A stretch of DNA of 64,000 nt, taken from JASLMY01 sp965226475. GTDB taxonomy: Bacteria > Pseudomonadota > Alphaproteobacteria > GCA-2731375. Below, one piece after another: positions 7,704 to 16,891 of the stretch. The translations under genes and the position numbers were made by a program. The stretch is from the NCBI GenBank assembly GCA_965226475.1, contig CBDDDJ010000005.1:1426001-1490000 (forward strand). The letters run 5' to 3'. Each line of letters opens with the position of its first letter. Position 1 is the first letter of the stretch. The notes under the pieces were generated by a model that had not been told where the DNA came from, did no database searches, and saw only the letters and a list, made by a program, of their open reading frames with translations.

Positions 7704-8141
7704 GTGGCGGGCGCTGACAGGGGGTATGGCTTGGAGACGGTGGCGGATTGCGTCACGGAGACCCAGACGGGTTTCCAGCGCTGCCGGCCCGAACGGCGGA
7801 TCAACGAAACGCGGCTCCGGGACAGGCTGGTGGCTGTTCATGCGGTCGGAGATCTGGAGCGTGCGGTGCTCGCGATCCGGGCGGGCGAAATCGCGCTCGA
7901 CAGGGGCGAAGCCTCGCTTTGGGCACACGCGCTGGGCCGCGAAGATTTTTGGATCCTGTGCGGCCCTGACAAGGCGAGCCTGCGGTGCGGTGTGATGCTC
8001 GGCTTGCGCGAGAGACTCGTGTCGATGGAAGGGCTGCTCGACGAGGTTGGACATCGGCCTGGAACGGCTCTTCGCGAGCCGTATACGAAGCGGTGGCACG
8101 ATCGGACACTCAGCCAGTTGGTGTTGGCAGGGAGATGCTGA
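7704..8141 (+). CDS. PIN-like domain protein, possibly 5'-truncated
   Basis: The frame codes for 145 residues. The C-terminal two thirds look like a PIN-type nuclease: AVLAIRAGEIALDRGEASLW, ALGREDFWILCGPDKASLR and LGLRERLVSMEGLLDEVG match the acidic helix, the strand ending in C-x-D/PDK and the final helix seen in PIN proteins. The first 40 residues do not show the expected N-terminal catalytic aspartate (D-x-S/N), so the start may be lost or in another frame. It diverges from the HEPN-like gene and is followed by a decayed NERD gene. Confidence 0.5.
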   Translation: MAGADRGYGLETVADCVTETQTGFQRCRPERRINETRLRDRLVAVHAVGDLERAVLAIRAGEIALDRGEASLWAHALGREDFWILCGPDKASLRCGVMLGLRERLVSMEGLLDEVGHRPGTALREPYTKRWHDRTLSQLVLAGRC

Positions 8142-8199
8142 ATTCCCTGTCGGGCGCGCGGGCGTCCGCCGTCGGCGGCCGAAACTCGGGGATGGCGCG

Positions 8200-8799
8200 A
8201 TGAGCGGCCGCACGGCGCCTGCGCTGGACATCCGCATCGGCGACCTGGTGGAGCACGAATCCGAACGCTCCACTTTGCGCGAGATCGAGCGGTTGTTGGC
8301 CGACGACGGATGATCGACAGTCGTCTTCCCGAATTTCGAAATCGGGTCGCGACAGATTGACCTGCTGGTCGCTTTGGACGGGCTCGCCCTGGTCATCGAG
8401 GCGAAGGGCTTCACGCGCCCGGTCCGTGGCGGGGAAAACGGGCCCTGGCAGGTCCATCTGGCCTCGGGCCACTGTAAGGATTTTTGCATCCCCTATCGAC
8501 AGACTCTCGATGCGGCGCTCGCGGTCAAGGACGCGGCAGGCGGCTTCGCCGGCACTGGTGGGCCCCGCATTGAAGCAACGCTCGTCTTCGTGCCCAGTAT
8601 TCCTCTGGACTCGCGAGCCTTTCCGGGCAACAGAAAGGTTCCGTCATCGGAACTGCCCACGGTCAACTCCACCCGTTCCGTCTTCAGGCCTTTCGGCAAC
8701 AATCCTGTTCGTTCCACGTCCGACGCCATTGGCAACCTCCTCCTCCGGTTGCCCATATCTAGCCTGACCTATTCATCGGAGGCGGAGTTTATCGGTTGA
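8200..8799 (+). pseudogene. NERD-domain nuclease-like gene with internal TGA
   Basis: From ATG 8200 the frame reads SGRTAPALDIRIGDLVEHES, then STLREIERLLADDG, followed by TGA at 8311-8313. The same frame then continues as STVVFPNFEIGSRQIDLLVA, LDGLALVIEAKGFTRPV and ENGPWQVH. This is the start of a NERD (nuclease-related) domain: Q-I-D, then V-I-E-x-K-G with the catalytic E and K, then a W. The stop sits where a tryptophan (TGG) would fit. The similarity fades after about 8650, so the gene also seems truncated at the 3' end. A restart at 8374 (TTG) would miss the first catalytic residues. In this group the NERD domain usually precedes a helicase part, which is absent. Confidence 0.65.
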
Positions 8800-8917
8800 T
8801 TTTATGCGCGCATGGCTTTGTGTTCGGCGCCATGCGGCGTCGGGATTTGAGGTTGGCGGTGTCTGGGTTGGGAGGTTGAACGGGCTCGGGTTCTCGGGGC
8901 ACGGCGCCCCGGCGATC

Positions 8918-9046
8918 AGGGGCCCGAGGCCGCGAGACGCCCGGCCAGCAGGCGGAACAGGGCGGCGTCCGGACAGGCCGAAGCGAAGTGGATGCGGATG
9001 CGGGCGGCCTTTTCTACCACGCGGGCGCCGATCTTGAGCAGGCGTG
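8918..9046 (-). pseudogene. IS1380-family-like transposase, C-terminal fragment
   Basis: About 42 codons ending in a natural stop read LLKIGARVVEKAARIRIHFA, then SACPDAALFRLLAGRL. This resembles the very end of IS1380-type transposases. The rest is missing because the IS21 element at 9047 cuts it off, and the matching upstream part is not found beyond that element. The family call rests on a short stretch. Confidence 0.5.
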
Positions 9047-9249
9047 TGTCAATCGGCGTTGAACATTGACCCCCTATCGGCGTGCAATGTTGACCCCTTT
9101 GGGGATGCACGGCGGAGGTCGTACAGGTAGTCCATGGGAGGGGCCCGCGCGCGGGCCGACGCGCCCACCACGCGGCTGGCGGCGGACCGCGCGTGGGAGG
9201 TTCCCGTGGGCCCACCTGGGCGACCGGGCCGCGGGTGGATCGGTTGCCT

Positions 9250-9978
9250 TTAGGACCGATTCTTGAAGCGCCAGGAGTCGTTTCCGGTCTCGATGATCTC
9301 GCAGTGGTGCGTCAGACGATCGAGGAGCGCGGTGGTCATCTTGGCGTCGCCGAAGACGGACGGCCATTCGCCGAAGGTCAGGTTGGTGGTGACGATGATC
9401 GAGGTGCGCTCGTAGAGCCGGCTGACGGGGTGGAACAGCAGCTGGCCTCCGGTTTGGGCGAAGGGCAGGTAGCCGAGCTCGTCGAGGATGACGAGGTCGC
9501 GCCGGGCCAGCTGATCGGCGAGCCGGCCCTGGCGGCCGGCGCGGGCTTCGGCCTCGAGCCGGTTGACCAGGTCGACGACGTTGAAGAAGCGGCCCCGGGC
9601 GCCATCGCGGATGCAGGCCCGCGCGATGGCGACGGCGAGATGGCTCTTGCCGGTGCCGGTGCCGCCGATCAGCACGGCGTTGCGCTGGTTGGCCAGGAAG
9701 CCGCCGACCGCCAACTCGCGGACCAGCGGCTCGTTGACCGGGGTGTCGGTGAAGTCGAAGTCGGCCAGCTCCTTGGCCAGCGGCAGCTTGGCGCCACTCA
9801 TCTGGTACTTGATGGATCGCGCCTGCTTGTCGGCGATCTCGGCCTTCAACAGCTCGCCGATGATTCGCTGCATCGGATGCTGGCGCTTGAGGCCGTCGGC
9901 GAGCACCTCGTCGAACGCGTCGCGCATGCCGGCGAGCTTGAGTGCGGCCATCATCTCCAGGACCTCATGGCGCTCCAT
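9250..9978 (-). CDS. istB: IS21-family helper ATPase IstB
   Basis: A 242-residue AAA+ helper of IS21 transposition. After an N-terminal helical part (residues 1-90) come Walker A GGTGTGKSHLA (about 104-114), Walker B LVILDELGYLPF, the sensor stretch IIVTTNLTFGEW and the C-terminal ALLDRLTHHCEII. Length and motifs are complete. Its start overlaps the end of istA by 14 bp, the usual translationally coupled arrangement. It belongs to a different subgroup from the istB at 1-498. Confidence 0.93.
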   Translation of the reverse strand: MERHEVLEMMAALKLAGMRDAFDEVLADGLKRQHPMQRIIGELLKAEIADKQARSIKYQMSGAKLPLAKELADFDFTDTPVNEPLVRELAVGGFLANQRNAVLIGGTGTGKSHLAVAIARACIRDGARGRFFNVVDLVNRLEAEARAGRQGRLADQLARRDLVILDELGYLPFAQTGGQLLFHPVSRLYERTSIIVTTNLTFGEWPSVFGDAKMTTALLDRLTHHCEIIETGNDSWRFKNRS

Positions 9979-11476
9979 GGCCGACCCCCCTCAAGCGGTC
10001 GTAGCGGGTGCAATCGGCCACCGGCTCAAAGCGAAGACGCAGGTTCGCGGGCGTCGGGATCGGCGCCGTCTCGGACGGCTGGCGCCGACGATTGAGGATG
10101 TTGAGCACGACGTCGGCGCTGCACACGCCGCCAGCGAGCGCCTCGGCACAGGCGGCCTCCACCGCCGCCAGCCCATCCGCCAGCACGGCGGTGAGGATCT
10201 CGACCATCTGCCTGTCGCCGTCGTCGTGGCCGGCGAGCCGGACGCGCACGCGACCCAGGGCGCCGGGCAGCGCCCAGTCCTTGAACGGCGCGCCGTTACG
10301 AAGCGCACCGGGCTTCCTCGCCAGCACGGGCACGTAGTGCCACGGGTCATAGACGGTCTGGTCGCGGCCGAAGCGCCGGGCATGCTCGGCGACGATCTCG
10401 CCGTCCTGGCGGATGACGATGCGATCGGCGTAGGCATGGACCTCGACCGGACGGCCGACGGCGCGCGCCGCCACGCTGTACTTGTTGCTGTCGAAGCGCA
10501 CCAGGCAGGTCTTCGACACCGGCGCCGGGGCCGCGTGGAAGCCGTCGAACGGCCCGCGATAGCCGACCAGGGACGGACGCTCGTCCTCGAACACCTGCCA
10601 GACAGTCCTGTCCTTGAACACCGGGTGGGGATGACGCCGGGCGTAGGCGACGCACGGGTCCAAGAGCCAGGCGTTGAGCTCGTCGTAGGTCTTGAAGCGC
10701 AGCCGCGGGGTGAAGAACCGACCGCGGATGATCCCGACCTGGTTCTCGACCTGCCCCTTCTCCCATCCCGCTCCCGGCGTGCATGCTGTCGGTTCGACCA
10801 GGTAGTGGCCACACATCTGCACGAAGCGCCGGTTGAACGCGCGCTCCTTGCCGATGAGGACGGTCTGCACCGCCGTCTTCATGTTGTCGTAGATGCCTCG
10901 CCGGCAGGCACCCTGGAACAGCCGGAATGCCCGGTCGTGGGCGTCGAACACCATCTCCTGGCTCGCGCGCGGATAAGCGCGGACGAAGAACATTCGGCTG
11001 TGGCACAGCCGGACGTGCGCGACCTTGACCTTGGTCGTCACCCCCGCCAGCACCACGTACTCGTGGCTCCAGTCGAACTGATAGGCCTCGCCCGGCGAGA
11101 ACACCAACGGCACATAGGTCTGCGCCGTCGATGCCGAACGGCGCCACCGCCACGCCTTGGCGTAGCGCCGCACCGCGTCGTAGCCGCCGCCATAGCCCAG
11201 ACCCTCGAGGGCTTCGGAGATCCGTAGCAGCGTCAGCCGCTCCCGCTTCGACTTGGTCTCGTTGGCCTCCAGCATCCGCTCCAGCTCGGCCGTCCACGGC
11301 CCCAGCTTCGGCATCGGCTGGACCCGCCGGTCGTAGGTGAACGCCGTCGCCTGCGAACGGATCACCTTGCGCACCGTGTTGCGCGAGACCTTCACGTCCC
11401 GCACGATCTCCTTGATCGGCTTCCCCTTGACGAAATACTCCCGCCGGATCCGCGCTATCGTCTCCACGACCAACAT
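9965..11476 (-). CDS. istA: IS21-family transposase IstA
   Basis: A 503-residue DDE transposase of full family length. It has an N-terminal helix-turn-helix (IKEIVRDVKVSRNTVRKVIR), the catalytic domain with D in YQFDWSHEY, D in IYDNMKTAV and E in GWEKGQVENQVG, and a C-terminal beta domain (VRFDSNKYSVAARAVGRPVE). It starts just inside the right end of the element and is followed by istB. All motifs are intact, so the element is probably mobile. Confidence 0.93.
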   Translation of the reverse strand: MLVVETIARIRREYFVKGKPIKEIVRDVKVSRNTVRKVIRSQATAFTYDRRVQPMPKLGPWTAELERMLEANETKSKRERLTLLRISEALEGLGYGGGYDAVRRYAKAWRWRRSASTAQTYVPLVFSPGEAYQFDWSHEYVVLAGVTTKVKVAHVRLCHSRMFFVRAYPRASQEMVFDAHDRAFRLFQGACRRGIYDNMKTAVQTVLIGKERAFNRRFVQMCGHYLVEPTACTPGAGWEKGQVENQVGIIRGRFFTPRLRFKTYDELNAWLLDPCVAYARRHPHPVFKDRTVWQVFEDERPSLVGYRGPFDGFHAAPAPVSKTCLVRFDSNKYSVAARAVGRPVEVHAYADRIVIRQDGEIVAEHARRFGRDQTVYDPWHYVPVLARKPGALRNGAPFKDWALPGALGRVRVRLAGHDDGDRQMVEILTAVLADGLAAVEAACAEALAGGVCSADVVLNILNRRRQPSETAPIPTPANLRLRFEPVADCTRYDRLRGVGHGAP

Positions 11477-11591
11477 CCCCCACCACCTCGTCCGCCCAAA
11501 AACGAGGTGACTTGGACTAGCCAGGCTCAGGGGGTCAAATTTGGACGCCGATCACCCCTCAACAGGGGTCAACTTTGCACGCCGTTCCACA

Positions 11592-11870
11592 GTGGTGGTG
11601 GTGTCGCTGTCGTTCGTCCACGTTGGGCTTGGCGCGGACAGGGAGGGTGTCGGGTTCAAGATCACGCTCGGGAGCGGGAAGCACCCAGTCTCAAGCGAGT
11701 TTTACTCTTACAAGCAGGACGGCCTCTGGCGCGACGAAGTGACCTGGGGCAACGGCGGTCATCCGGTGTCGCGGGGGAAGTACAGGTACGATCCGTTTCC
11801 TGACGACCGGAGGTTCGATCCACTGCCAGGGCCGGTAAACGATCCATTTTCATTGCAGCGCCGGCCGTAA
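11592..11870 (+). pseudogene. 3' fragment of an unknown gene cut by IS21
   Basis: Directly behind the IS21 end an open frame runs to a TAA at 11868-11870 (ADREGVGFKITLGSGKHPVS, then YSYKQDGLWRDEVTWGNGGH). It has no start of its own outside the IS end and looks like the last 90 codons of a soluble or secreted protein. I do not recognise the family. No upstream part is found on the other side of the element. The remaining bases to 11951 show nothing. Confidence 0.35.
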
Positions 11871-11951
11871 CGAAGAAGCTATGGCCGGACCACGACCGGC
11901 ATGGCCGCTCGGCACTATCCGATATAAATCCCTTAATAAAGTGACGCACGG

Positions 11952-12797
11952 TCAGTAGCGGTGGCCTGTTAGGCTCTCACTCATGTCCCACAGTCGCCGA
12001 CCGACTTCCTCATCGTGAGAGGCGGGTGAACTCGCAGTCGCGCGGCACTCGTCGAAATAGCGGCCAGACACGCCCGCTACATCGGCGCTCGTCGCAAGAT
12101 GGACACTGGTGCGTGCGCCGGCCTCGGTGTCGATCGCAGACAACCGCATCGCAGCTTTTAGCGCCGCGACGAAGAGCCAGCCATTGTTGTGGCCGAACCT
12201 GCTGGCGACGAAACCGGGGTGTAGGCAGTTCACCGTGACCGACCTATCCACTAGCAGCGCCGCGAGGCGATAGGTGAAGAGAATGTTGGCGAGCTTACTC
12301 CGCCGGTAGGTGCGCCAACCGCTATAGCGCTTCCTCCCCTGCGGGTCCTCCAGGTCCATCCGCGCGCCGCGATGGGCCTCGGAGGCGACATTGACGATGC
12401 GCCCGCCGCCGTTCGCCTGCAGGCGCTCTAGCAACAGCCCGGTCAGCAGAAAATAGCCTAGATGGTTGAGCGCGAAAGTCATCTCGATCCCGTCGACGCT
12501 CTCGCGACGGTCGGTGAAAACCGCGCCCACGTTGTTGACGAGAACATCGATCGCCGCGCTGCCCGCGGTAAGGCGCTCCACCAGTGCTCGGATCTCGGCT
12601 TGGCTAGAGAGATCGGCCTGCTCGAAGCGCACCCGGCCGTTGCGCGAAGACCGCCGGATCGCCTCGCAGACCTCCGCGCCCTTGTCCGCGGTCCGCCCGA
12701 CGAGTACGACTTCGGCCCCCCTCTCCGCCAGTACCCGTGCCGTGACTCGGCCGATTCCGTCCGTGGCGCCGGTGACGATGCACAGCTTGCCGTCCAT
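11952..12797 (-). CDS. Short-chain dehydrogenase/reductase (retinol dehydrogenase-like)
   Basis: A 281-residue NAD(P)-dependent oxidoreductase of the SDR superfamily. Features in order: the cofactor motif TGATDGIG (about residues 9-16), R in VGRTADKG suggesting NADPH preference, NNVGA, the active-site region VNVASEAHRG and the catalytic YRRSK (YxxxK), then HPGFVASRFG. The layout resembles the WW-oxidoreductase/retinol dehydrogenase group of SDRs, whose bacterial substrates are mostly unknown. The ATG at 12797 has GAAGGGA upstream and is preferred over the GTG one codon earlier. It stands alone, with no operon partner. The 230 bp upstream hold no gene. Confidence 0.85.
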   Translation of the reverse strand: MDGKLCIVTGATDGIGRVTARVLAERGAEVVLVGRTADKGAEVCEAIRRSSRNGRVRFEQADLSSQAEIRALVERLTAGSAAIDVLVNNVGAVFTDRRESVDGIEMTFALNHLGYFLLTGLLLERLQANGGGRIVNVASEAHRGARMDLEDPQGRKRYSGWRTYRRSKLANILFTYRLAALLVDRSVTVNCLHPGFVASRFGHNNGWLFVAALKAAMRLSAIDTEAGARTSVHLATSADVAGVSGRYFDECRATASSPASHDEEVGRRLWDMSESLTGHRY

Positions 12798-13029
12798 CAC
12801 CCGTCCCTTCTTCGACCGTTCCTGACGACGACCCTACATCGGACAACCATTCGAAGGCTCTTGCTTCGATCGATTTCTTCGTCTTGCCGACCGCCACGTT
12901 CCGGCTTCTCATGGTCTTCATCGTTTTGCACCACGAACGCAGGCAGAGCGTCCACTTTGGCGTGACGGCACACCCGACGGCAGCATGGGTGGTGGGAATC
13001 GGGTCGGTTGTCATCGGCGTGACGGGCCG

Positions 13030-13689
13030 CTATTGGGCATGATTCACCGAGCTCTTGCGCCAGACCGTGGCGAGCCACGGCTGCTGCGCCCGCGGCCGGC
13101 GCGGCGGGCGATAATAGTGGTGTAGTTCCAGAAAGCCCGCGGCGGTGACGTAGGCGCGCCACGTTTCGAGATCATGGAAGCAGCCGTAGCGCCCACCGGC
13201 CCAGCCTTCCTCGTTGTCGCCCCGCGGGTTCGAGCAGAACAGGACACCGCTGGGCTTGAGGGTCGCGGCGAGGTCGCCAAGGACCCGGGCCAGCTGGCTG
13301 CTCGGCACGTGGAACAGCGAGGCATTTGCGAAGATCCCGTCGAAGCGGGCGGATGGCAGGTCAAGCGCGAGAAAGTCTTGGAGCAGCACCTCACAATCCG
13401 TCTTGGCGCGCGCCATGGCGGCGAGCTCGGCCGATCCGTCGAGGCCGACCGCCTCGTGGCCGAGCGCGGTGAACCGGCGGAGATCCCGGCCGGGCCCGCA
13501 GCCTAGATCGAGAATGATGTGGGGCGCCGCGCCTTCGATTGCTTCGAGCAGGGCCGCGATGTTCTGGCTGACGTCGTGGTCGGCCGTGCCGCGACGGTAA
13601 GCCGCTGCCATACGGTCATATTCCGCGATGGTAATGGCCGCGACTTTTTGCGCCTGCACCGCGTTTTGCACCGGAGTGGGCTCGCTCAT
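13030..13689 (-). CDS. SAM-dependent class I methyltransferase
   Basis: A 219-residue methyltransferase. Motif I is ILDLGCGPGRDLRRF (about residues 55-69), followed by an acidic residue at the end of strand 2 (VGLDGSAELAAMA), motif post-I DFLALDLP and FDGIFANASLFHVP (motif II/III). This is the Methyltransf_11/25 type that acts on small molecules; the substrate cannot be told from the sequence. The start at 13689 (MSEPTPVQNAV) was chosen because upstream codons in this frame look non-coding. It is flanked by transposase debris on the upstream side. Confidence 0.8.
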   Translation of the reverse strand: MSEPTPVQNAVQAQKVAAITIAEYDRMAAAYRRGTADHDVSQNIAALLEAIEGAAPHIILDLGCGPGRDLRRFTALGHEAVGLDGSAELAAMARAKTDCEVLLQDFLALDLPSARFDGIFANASLFHVPSSQLARVLGDLAATLKPSGVLFCSNPRGDNEEGWAGGRYGCFHDLETWRAYVTAAGFLELHHYYRPPRRPRAQQPWLATVWRKSSVNHAQ

Positions 13690-13735
13690 CGCGCGAGAAT
13701 GCCATCGGAGATCGGCGAGCACCACCGATGTTGCA

Positions 13736-13953
13736 TCACCTCGACCAAAGTGCCCTCCTTGCAGCGTGGCGGCGGATGGGTCGCCTTGTCCATGATCTCC
13801 GGATCGCGCAACCACGGGCCTCCCTGTCCAGCCAGGGGTCCGTCGTCTCGTCGCGCCGGACGGCCCAGTTGACGACAGCCATGGCGCCCGTGATCATGAG
13901 GCACTTGAGATCGCGCTGGCCCATCTTCGATATCCTGCCGAGCCGCGGTTTGC
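13736..13953 (-). pseudogene. IS110-family transposase, C-terminal fragment
   Basis: The frame reads PRLGRISKMGQRDLKCLMIT, then GAMAVVNWAVRRDETTDPWL. This matches the conserved end of IS110/IS116 transposases (RISKMGDRxLR, then GAxAVxRxA and DPWL). The upstream part is missing and the final ERKPxxVxxVALAN segment is degraded. It is a short remnant with no ends visible. Confidence 0.6.
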
Positions 13954-14149
13954 CTCCTCGATCTTGAGCAGCAGATCTGCCAGCGCATTCTTATCGAGAA
14001 CGAAGACGCGACCCGGCGATCCCGGCTCGTGGGCAAGAGCTTCGAATGAAAGCGTCCTTGCAGTCGAAACCGGCCGAACGGAAGACCGATCCGACCAGAA
14101 CTCATGCACGGCAAGAACGACCCGCTCAAGGGCGATGATCTCGCGAAGC

Positions 14150-14268
14150 CGGTGGAAATAGAAAGTCTCCGTCTTGCGGTTCAGACCACATAGACGCGCT
14201 GCCGTTCGTGTTGTCGTGCCGGCAACAAAATGCGCGATCAAACGATCCTGTTCTCTGATAACCTCCAA
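14150..14268 (-). pseudogene. IS1595/IS1016-like transposase, N-terminal fragment
   Basis: From ATG 14268 the frame reads EVIREQDRLIAHFVAGTTTR, then TAARLCGLNRKTETFYFHRL and REIIA. This is the N-terminal helix-turn-helix region of IS1016-type members of the IS1595 family. After about 40 codons the frame turns into unrelated sequence (VFVLDKNALADLLLKIEEA) and meets the IS110 remnant. The interval 14269-14565 shows no gene or clear end repeat. Confidence 0.5.
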
Positions 14269-14565
14269 ACTTGGTTGTCTGGGACAGCCACGTTTTCTGT
14301 TTCCAGAATCCCTGGGTTATGACGTCAAATGCCCGCTCATCGCGCATCCATTGGCGATATCTGATGCAAGGACTTCGAAAGCCGGCTGTAACCGCACGTT
14401 AGCCGCTGTTCCACGACCAGGAACCCCGCCCGTGTACGATTCGCCGAAAACCTTGGCTGTGTTCGGGGTGTAGTTTTGACTCCCTTCAACGCAAAGACTC
14501 TCCACCTGGCATGCGGATTCATACGCGCTGGGGCACCCGCATATCGCGAGGGTGCAGATCGGCGA

Positions 14566-15249
14566 TTAGCGGCAGAACGGCCAGACTTGATACCAGGAGT
14601 CGCACCGAAAGCGGGATTCACAGCGCGCAAGCTGCGCTCTGTAACGATCCGCCGTCGCAGCGACCCGCCGGGCGGCACTCTGCACCTTCGGTTTGTCCCT
14701 CCAGGTGCCCCGCCGATAACCGCCTTGCCCTTCGTGGTAGGCGAGGTAGAGGTGCTGCGCGTCGGTGAGGGGTATGCCGAGCTGACGCCTGGTTCGCTGG
14801 TTGTACCAGCCGATGAAGTCCAGGGCATCTTCCATGTCGCTGCGGCTGCGGAACAGACGTCCCCGCTCCGCTTGGTATTCGTTCCAGACCGGATCCAGTG
14901 CCTGCGCATAACCCTTGGCAGAAGACGGACGGCCGAGCGGTATGAACCAGAGCCATTGGCGCGGCGGCCGGGCATCGCCCCGATAACTCGATTCGTGGCG
15001 CACGAACGACATCTGCACGTGGATCGGTGTTCCCCAGCGGCTTGCGGACTTCCGAGCATAGTCATACCAGTCGGGGTACTGCCGGAACACCTCGCAGATA
15101 TCCGCCTGTCGTGTCGGCGGCGATGCGGTGCTACAGCCGGCGAGCGGTATCAATGCGGCCAACAACATCGCCGCGACCAATTTGGGGGAATCCCAGCCCC
15201 CTGTCCGCAAGTCGGAAAGCCGGAAAGACAATCGCGCTAGCTGCTGCAT
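14566..15249 (-). CDS. Lipoprotein lytic transglycosylase (SLT domain)
   Basis: A 227-residue lipoprotein that should cleave peptidoglycan glycan strands at the outer membrane. The signal sequence ends in a lipobox LAGC (cysteine at about residue 39) after the hydrophobic stretch AAMLLAALIPLAG. The SLT-like domain follows, with the catalytic glutamate in VRHESSYRGDA, then SSAKGYAQALDPVWNEY and YNQRTRRQLGI, and LYLAYHEGQGGY near the end. A ribosome binding site AAGAGGACCGC precedes the ATG. It is a single gene between transposase remnants and an IS256 element, and it appears intact. Confidence 0.82.
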   Translation of the reverse strand: MQQLARLSFRLSDLRTGGWDSPKLVAAMLLAALIPLAGCSTASPPTRQADICEVFRQYPDWYDYARKSASRWGTPIHVQMSFVRHESSYRGDARPPRQWLWFIPLGRPSSAKGYAQALDPVWNEYQAERGRLFRSRSDMEDALDFIGWYNQRTRRQLGIPLTDAQHLYLAYHEGQGGYRRGTWRDKPKVQSAARRVAATADRYRAQLARCESRFRCDSWYQVWPFCR

Positions 15250-15440
15250 GCGGTCCTCTTACTGATTTCCCCCGCCTCAAATTCTTCCTCGGGGCCCGGG
15301 CGATCGCCCACACCGGCCAATCACAACATTCTATGTTGGTGACGCGTGCATTGAGGTGCATCACAAACTTCCGCTAGCTGACATGCAGCCCGGACACAAT
15401 ACGCAACTAGAGGAGCTAATGTGCCTGTGCGCAAACTGTC

Positions 15441-16891
15441 GGCGATGTCCCGCCCAATGTTGAAAAGTGCGAGATAGGCATCGTCTGATCGAGAGGCTAC
15501 GCGGCCACCTCGATGTCTTCAATGACGGACTTTGCTCCGGCCTTTCTGACCGCCTCCCGCAGGGCGGCGTCAAGGACGGGGAGCTGGCGGTAGGCCTTGA
15601 GGCGGCGGAAGGTCTTTTGCGCCTCCAAGAGGCCGGCGGCGGTCCAACGCAGCGCCATCTCGGCGTTGCGCCAGCGCTTGACGTTCCGCTGCACCGTCCG
15701 GACGGTGCCGATCGCGTTCTCGATGGCGTTGGTGCAAGCCAGCGAGTGTCGAAGTTGCGGCGGGAGGCCGAGCCGGATCACGGTCAGGATCTCGTCCAGG
15801 CCCTCCAGGATCGAGCCCGAGACGCCGGGTGCGTCATGCTCCAGACGGCGGGCGAGGTTGCGCAAGAGCCGTTCGGCCTTGGCCGCGTCGTCCTGCTGCC
15901 AGGCCTGCCGCAAGACCTTCCTGACGCCGGCATGGAGGCTCTCGTCCAGCCGGTCCGTGATGTTGCGCCCCTTGTGCACCTGGCAGCGCTGGAGGGCCGC
16001 CGCCCGCCCGAAGGTCCGCCGGATCGCCTTCGAGAGCGCCTTGGCGCCGTCGACGATGTAGAGCCGAGGCCGTTCGGGATCGAGACCGCGCTCGATCAGG
16101 TTGTCGAGCATGGCTTGCACCGTGGCCGCGTTCTCCGTCGCGCCCTCGGCCAGGCCCAGCACGTGCTTCGCGCCGCCGGTGTCGATGCCGATCGCCGCCA
16201 CCATCAGGTGATCGCCGACATGGAGCCCGTCGATCTGGAGCACCACGAGATCGAGATCGTCGAGCGGGCTCGCCAGCCAGGCCTTCAGCTTGCTTCGCGT
16301 CAACGCCACGAAACGGCGCGAGACCGCCGACTTCGAGGTTGCGTCACCCGATGCCGCCGGCAGATCGCCGCCCGCATCGTCCGGCAGGCGCACCGCGCGG
16401 GCATACTTGCGGGTCGAGACGTTGATCACCATCAGATTCATCGCCCAGGCTTGCAAGAGTTCGGGTTCCGACAGCAGCTCCCAACTCGGCAGGCTCATCT
16501 CCCGACCCGCGAAGTCCCCCACCCGAGGGCGCTCGACCTTCACTTTGCCGCCGTGGTAGGCGATCTCGCTCCGGGTCGTGCCCCATCGATGGCCCTTGCG
16601 CTCGCCCGAGCCGGCGTGGCGCGAACCGCACAAGGCTTCCGCGTCCGCCGACATCATCTCGTTCAAAGACTCGAGGCCCGCCAAAAGGCAGAAGCGATCG
16701 ACGCTCATGCGCGGATCGTCGAAGGCCTCCGGCATCGATGGCAAGAGCCGACAGGATGGTTCCGAGGAACGGTCGTTGCGTGTAGTCTTGGTCATGGCGT
16801 CGTTCTCCTTGATGGAATCAGCACCCAGAGCCTAGCGGCTCCAGGCGGACGACGCCTACTTCAGCTTTTCAACAGAGCCCGGGACATCCCC
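15441..16891 (-). mobile_element. IS256-family insertion sequence
   Basis: A 1.45 kb element with one transposase. Ends match in inverted orientation: left GGCGATGTCCCGCCCAATGT, then TGAAAAG; right, read inward, GGGGATGTCCCGGGCTCTGT, then TGAAAAG. The bases flanking the GATGTCCC ends (CTGTCGGC left, CCGTCGGC right) are nearly identical and may be the 8-bp target duplication with one change, but the exact boundary is uncertain by 2-3 bp. Confidence 0.8.
15497..16795 (-). CDS. IS256-family transposase
   Basis: A 432-residue DDE transposase of the Mutator-like IS256 family and of full length. The catalytic aspartates are in VVLQIDGLHVGDH and LYIVDGAKAL, and the glutamate in CTNAIENAIGTVR. RCQVHKGRNI is the conserved C/H-containing helix-insertion segment. 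It fills the 15441-16891 element, and no frameshift is seen. It differs from the truncated IS256 at 20437-21234. Confidence 0.93.
   Translation of the reverse strand: MTKTTRNDRSSEPSCRLLPSMPEAFDDPRMSVDRFCLLAGLESLNEMMSADAEALCGSRHAGSGERKGHRWGTTRSEIAYHGGKVKVERPRVGDFAGREMSLPSWELLSEPELLQAWAMNLMVINVSTRKYARAVRLPDDAGGDLPAASGDATSKSAVSRRFVALTRSKLKAWLASPLDDLDLVVLQIDGLHVGDHLMVAAIGIDTGGAKHVLGLAEGATENAATVQAMLDNLIERGLDPERPRLYIVDGAKALSKAIRRTFGRAAALQRCQVHKGRNITDRLDESLHAGVRKVLRQAWQQDDAAKAERLLRNLARRLEHDAPGVSGSILEGLDEILTVIRLGLPPQLRHSLACTNAIENAIGTVRTVQRNVKRWRNAEMALRWTAAGLLEAQKTFRRLKAYRQLPVLDAALREAVRKAGAKSVIEDIEVAA

Larger units (their letters stand above)
9047..11591 (-). mobile_element. Complete IS21-family element (istA-istB)
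   Basis: A 2.5 kb element. The left end at 9047 reads TGTCAATCGGCGTTGAACAT, followed by repeats of the type TGACCCC at 9070-9100. The right end, read inward from 11591, starts TGTGGAACGGCGTGCAAAGT and has a second repeat GGCGTCCAAATTTGACCCCC. Inside are intact istA and istB on the minus strand, overlapping as usual. No clear target duplication is visible. The sequences on each side (an IS1380-like tail and an unrelated fragment) do not join into one gene. Confidence 0.85.

Noticed and set aside
7626..8489. N-terminal extension of the minus-strand HEPN-like frame to a 626-residue protein
   Set aside because: The extra 288 codons have random composition and run antisense to the PIN-like and NERD genes, which carry recognisable motifs.
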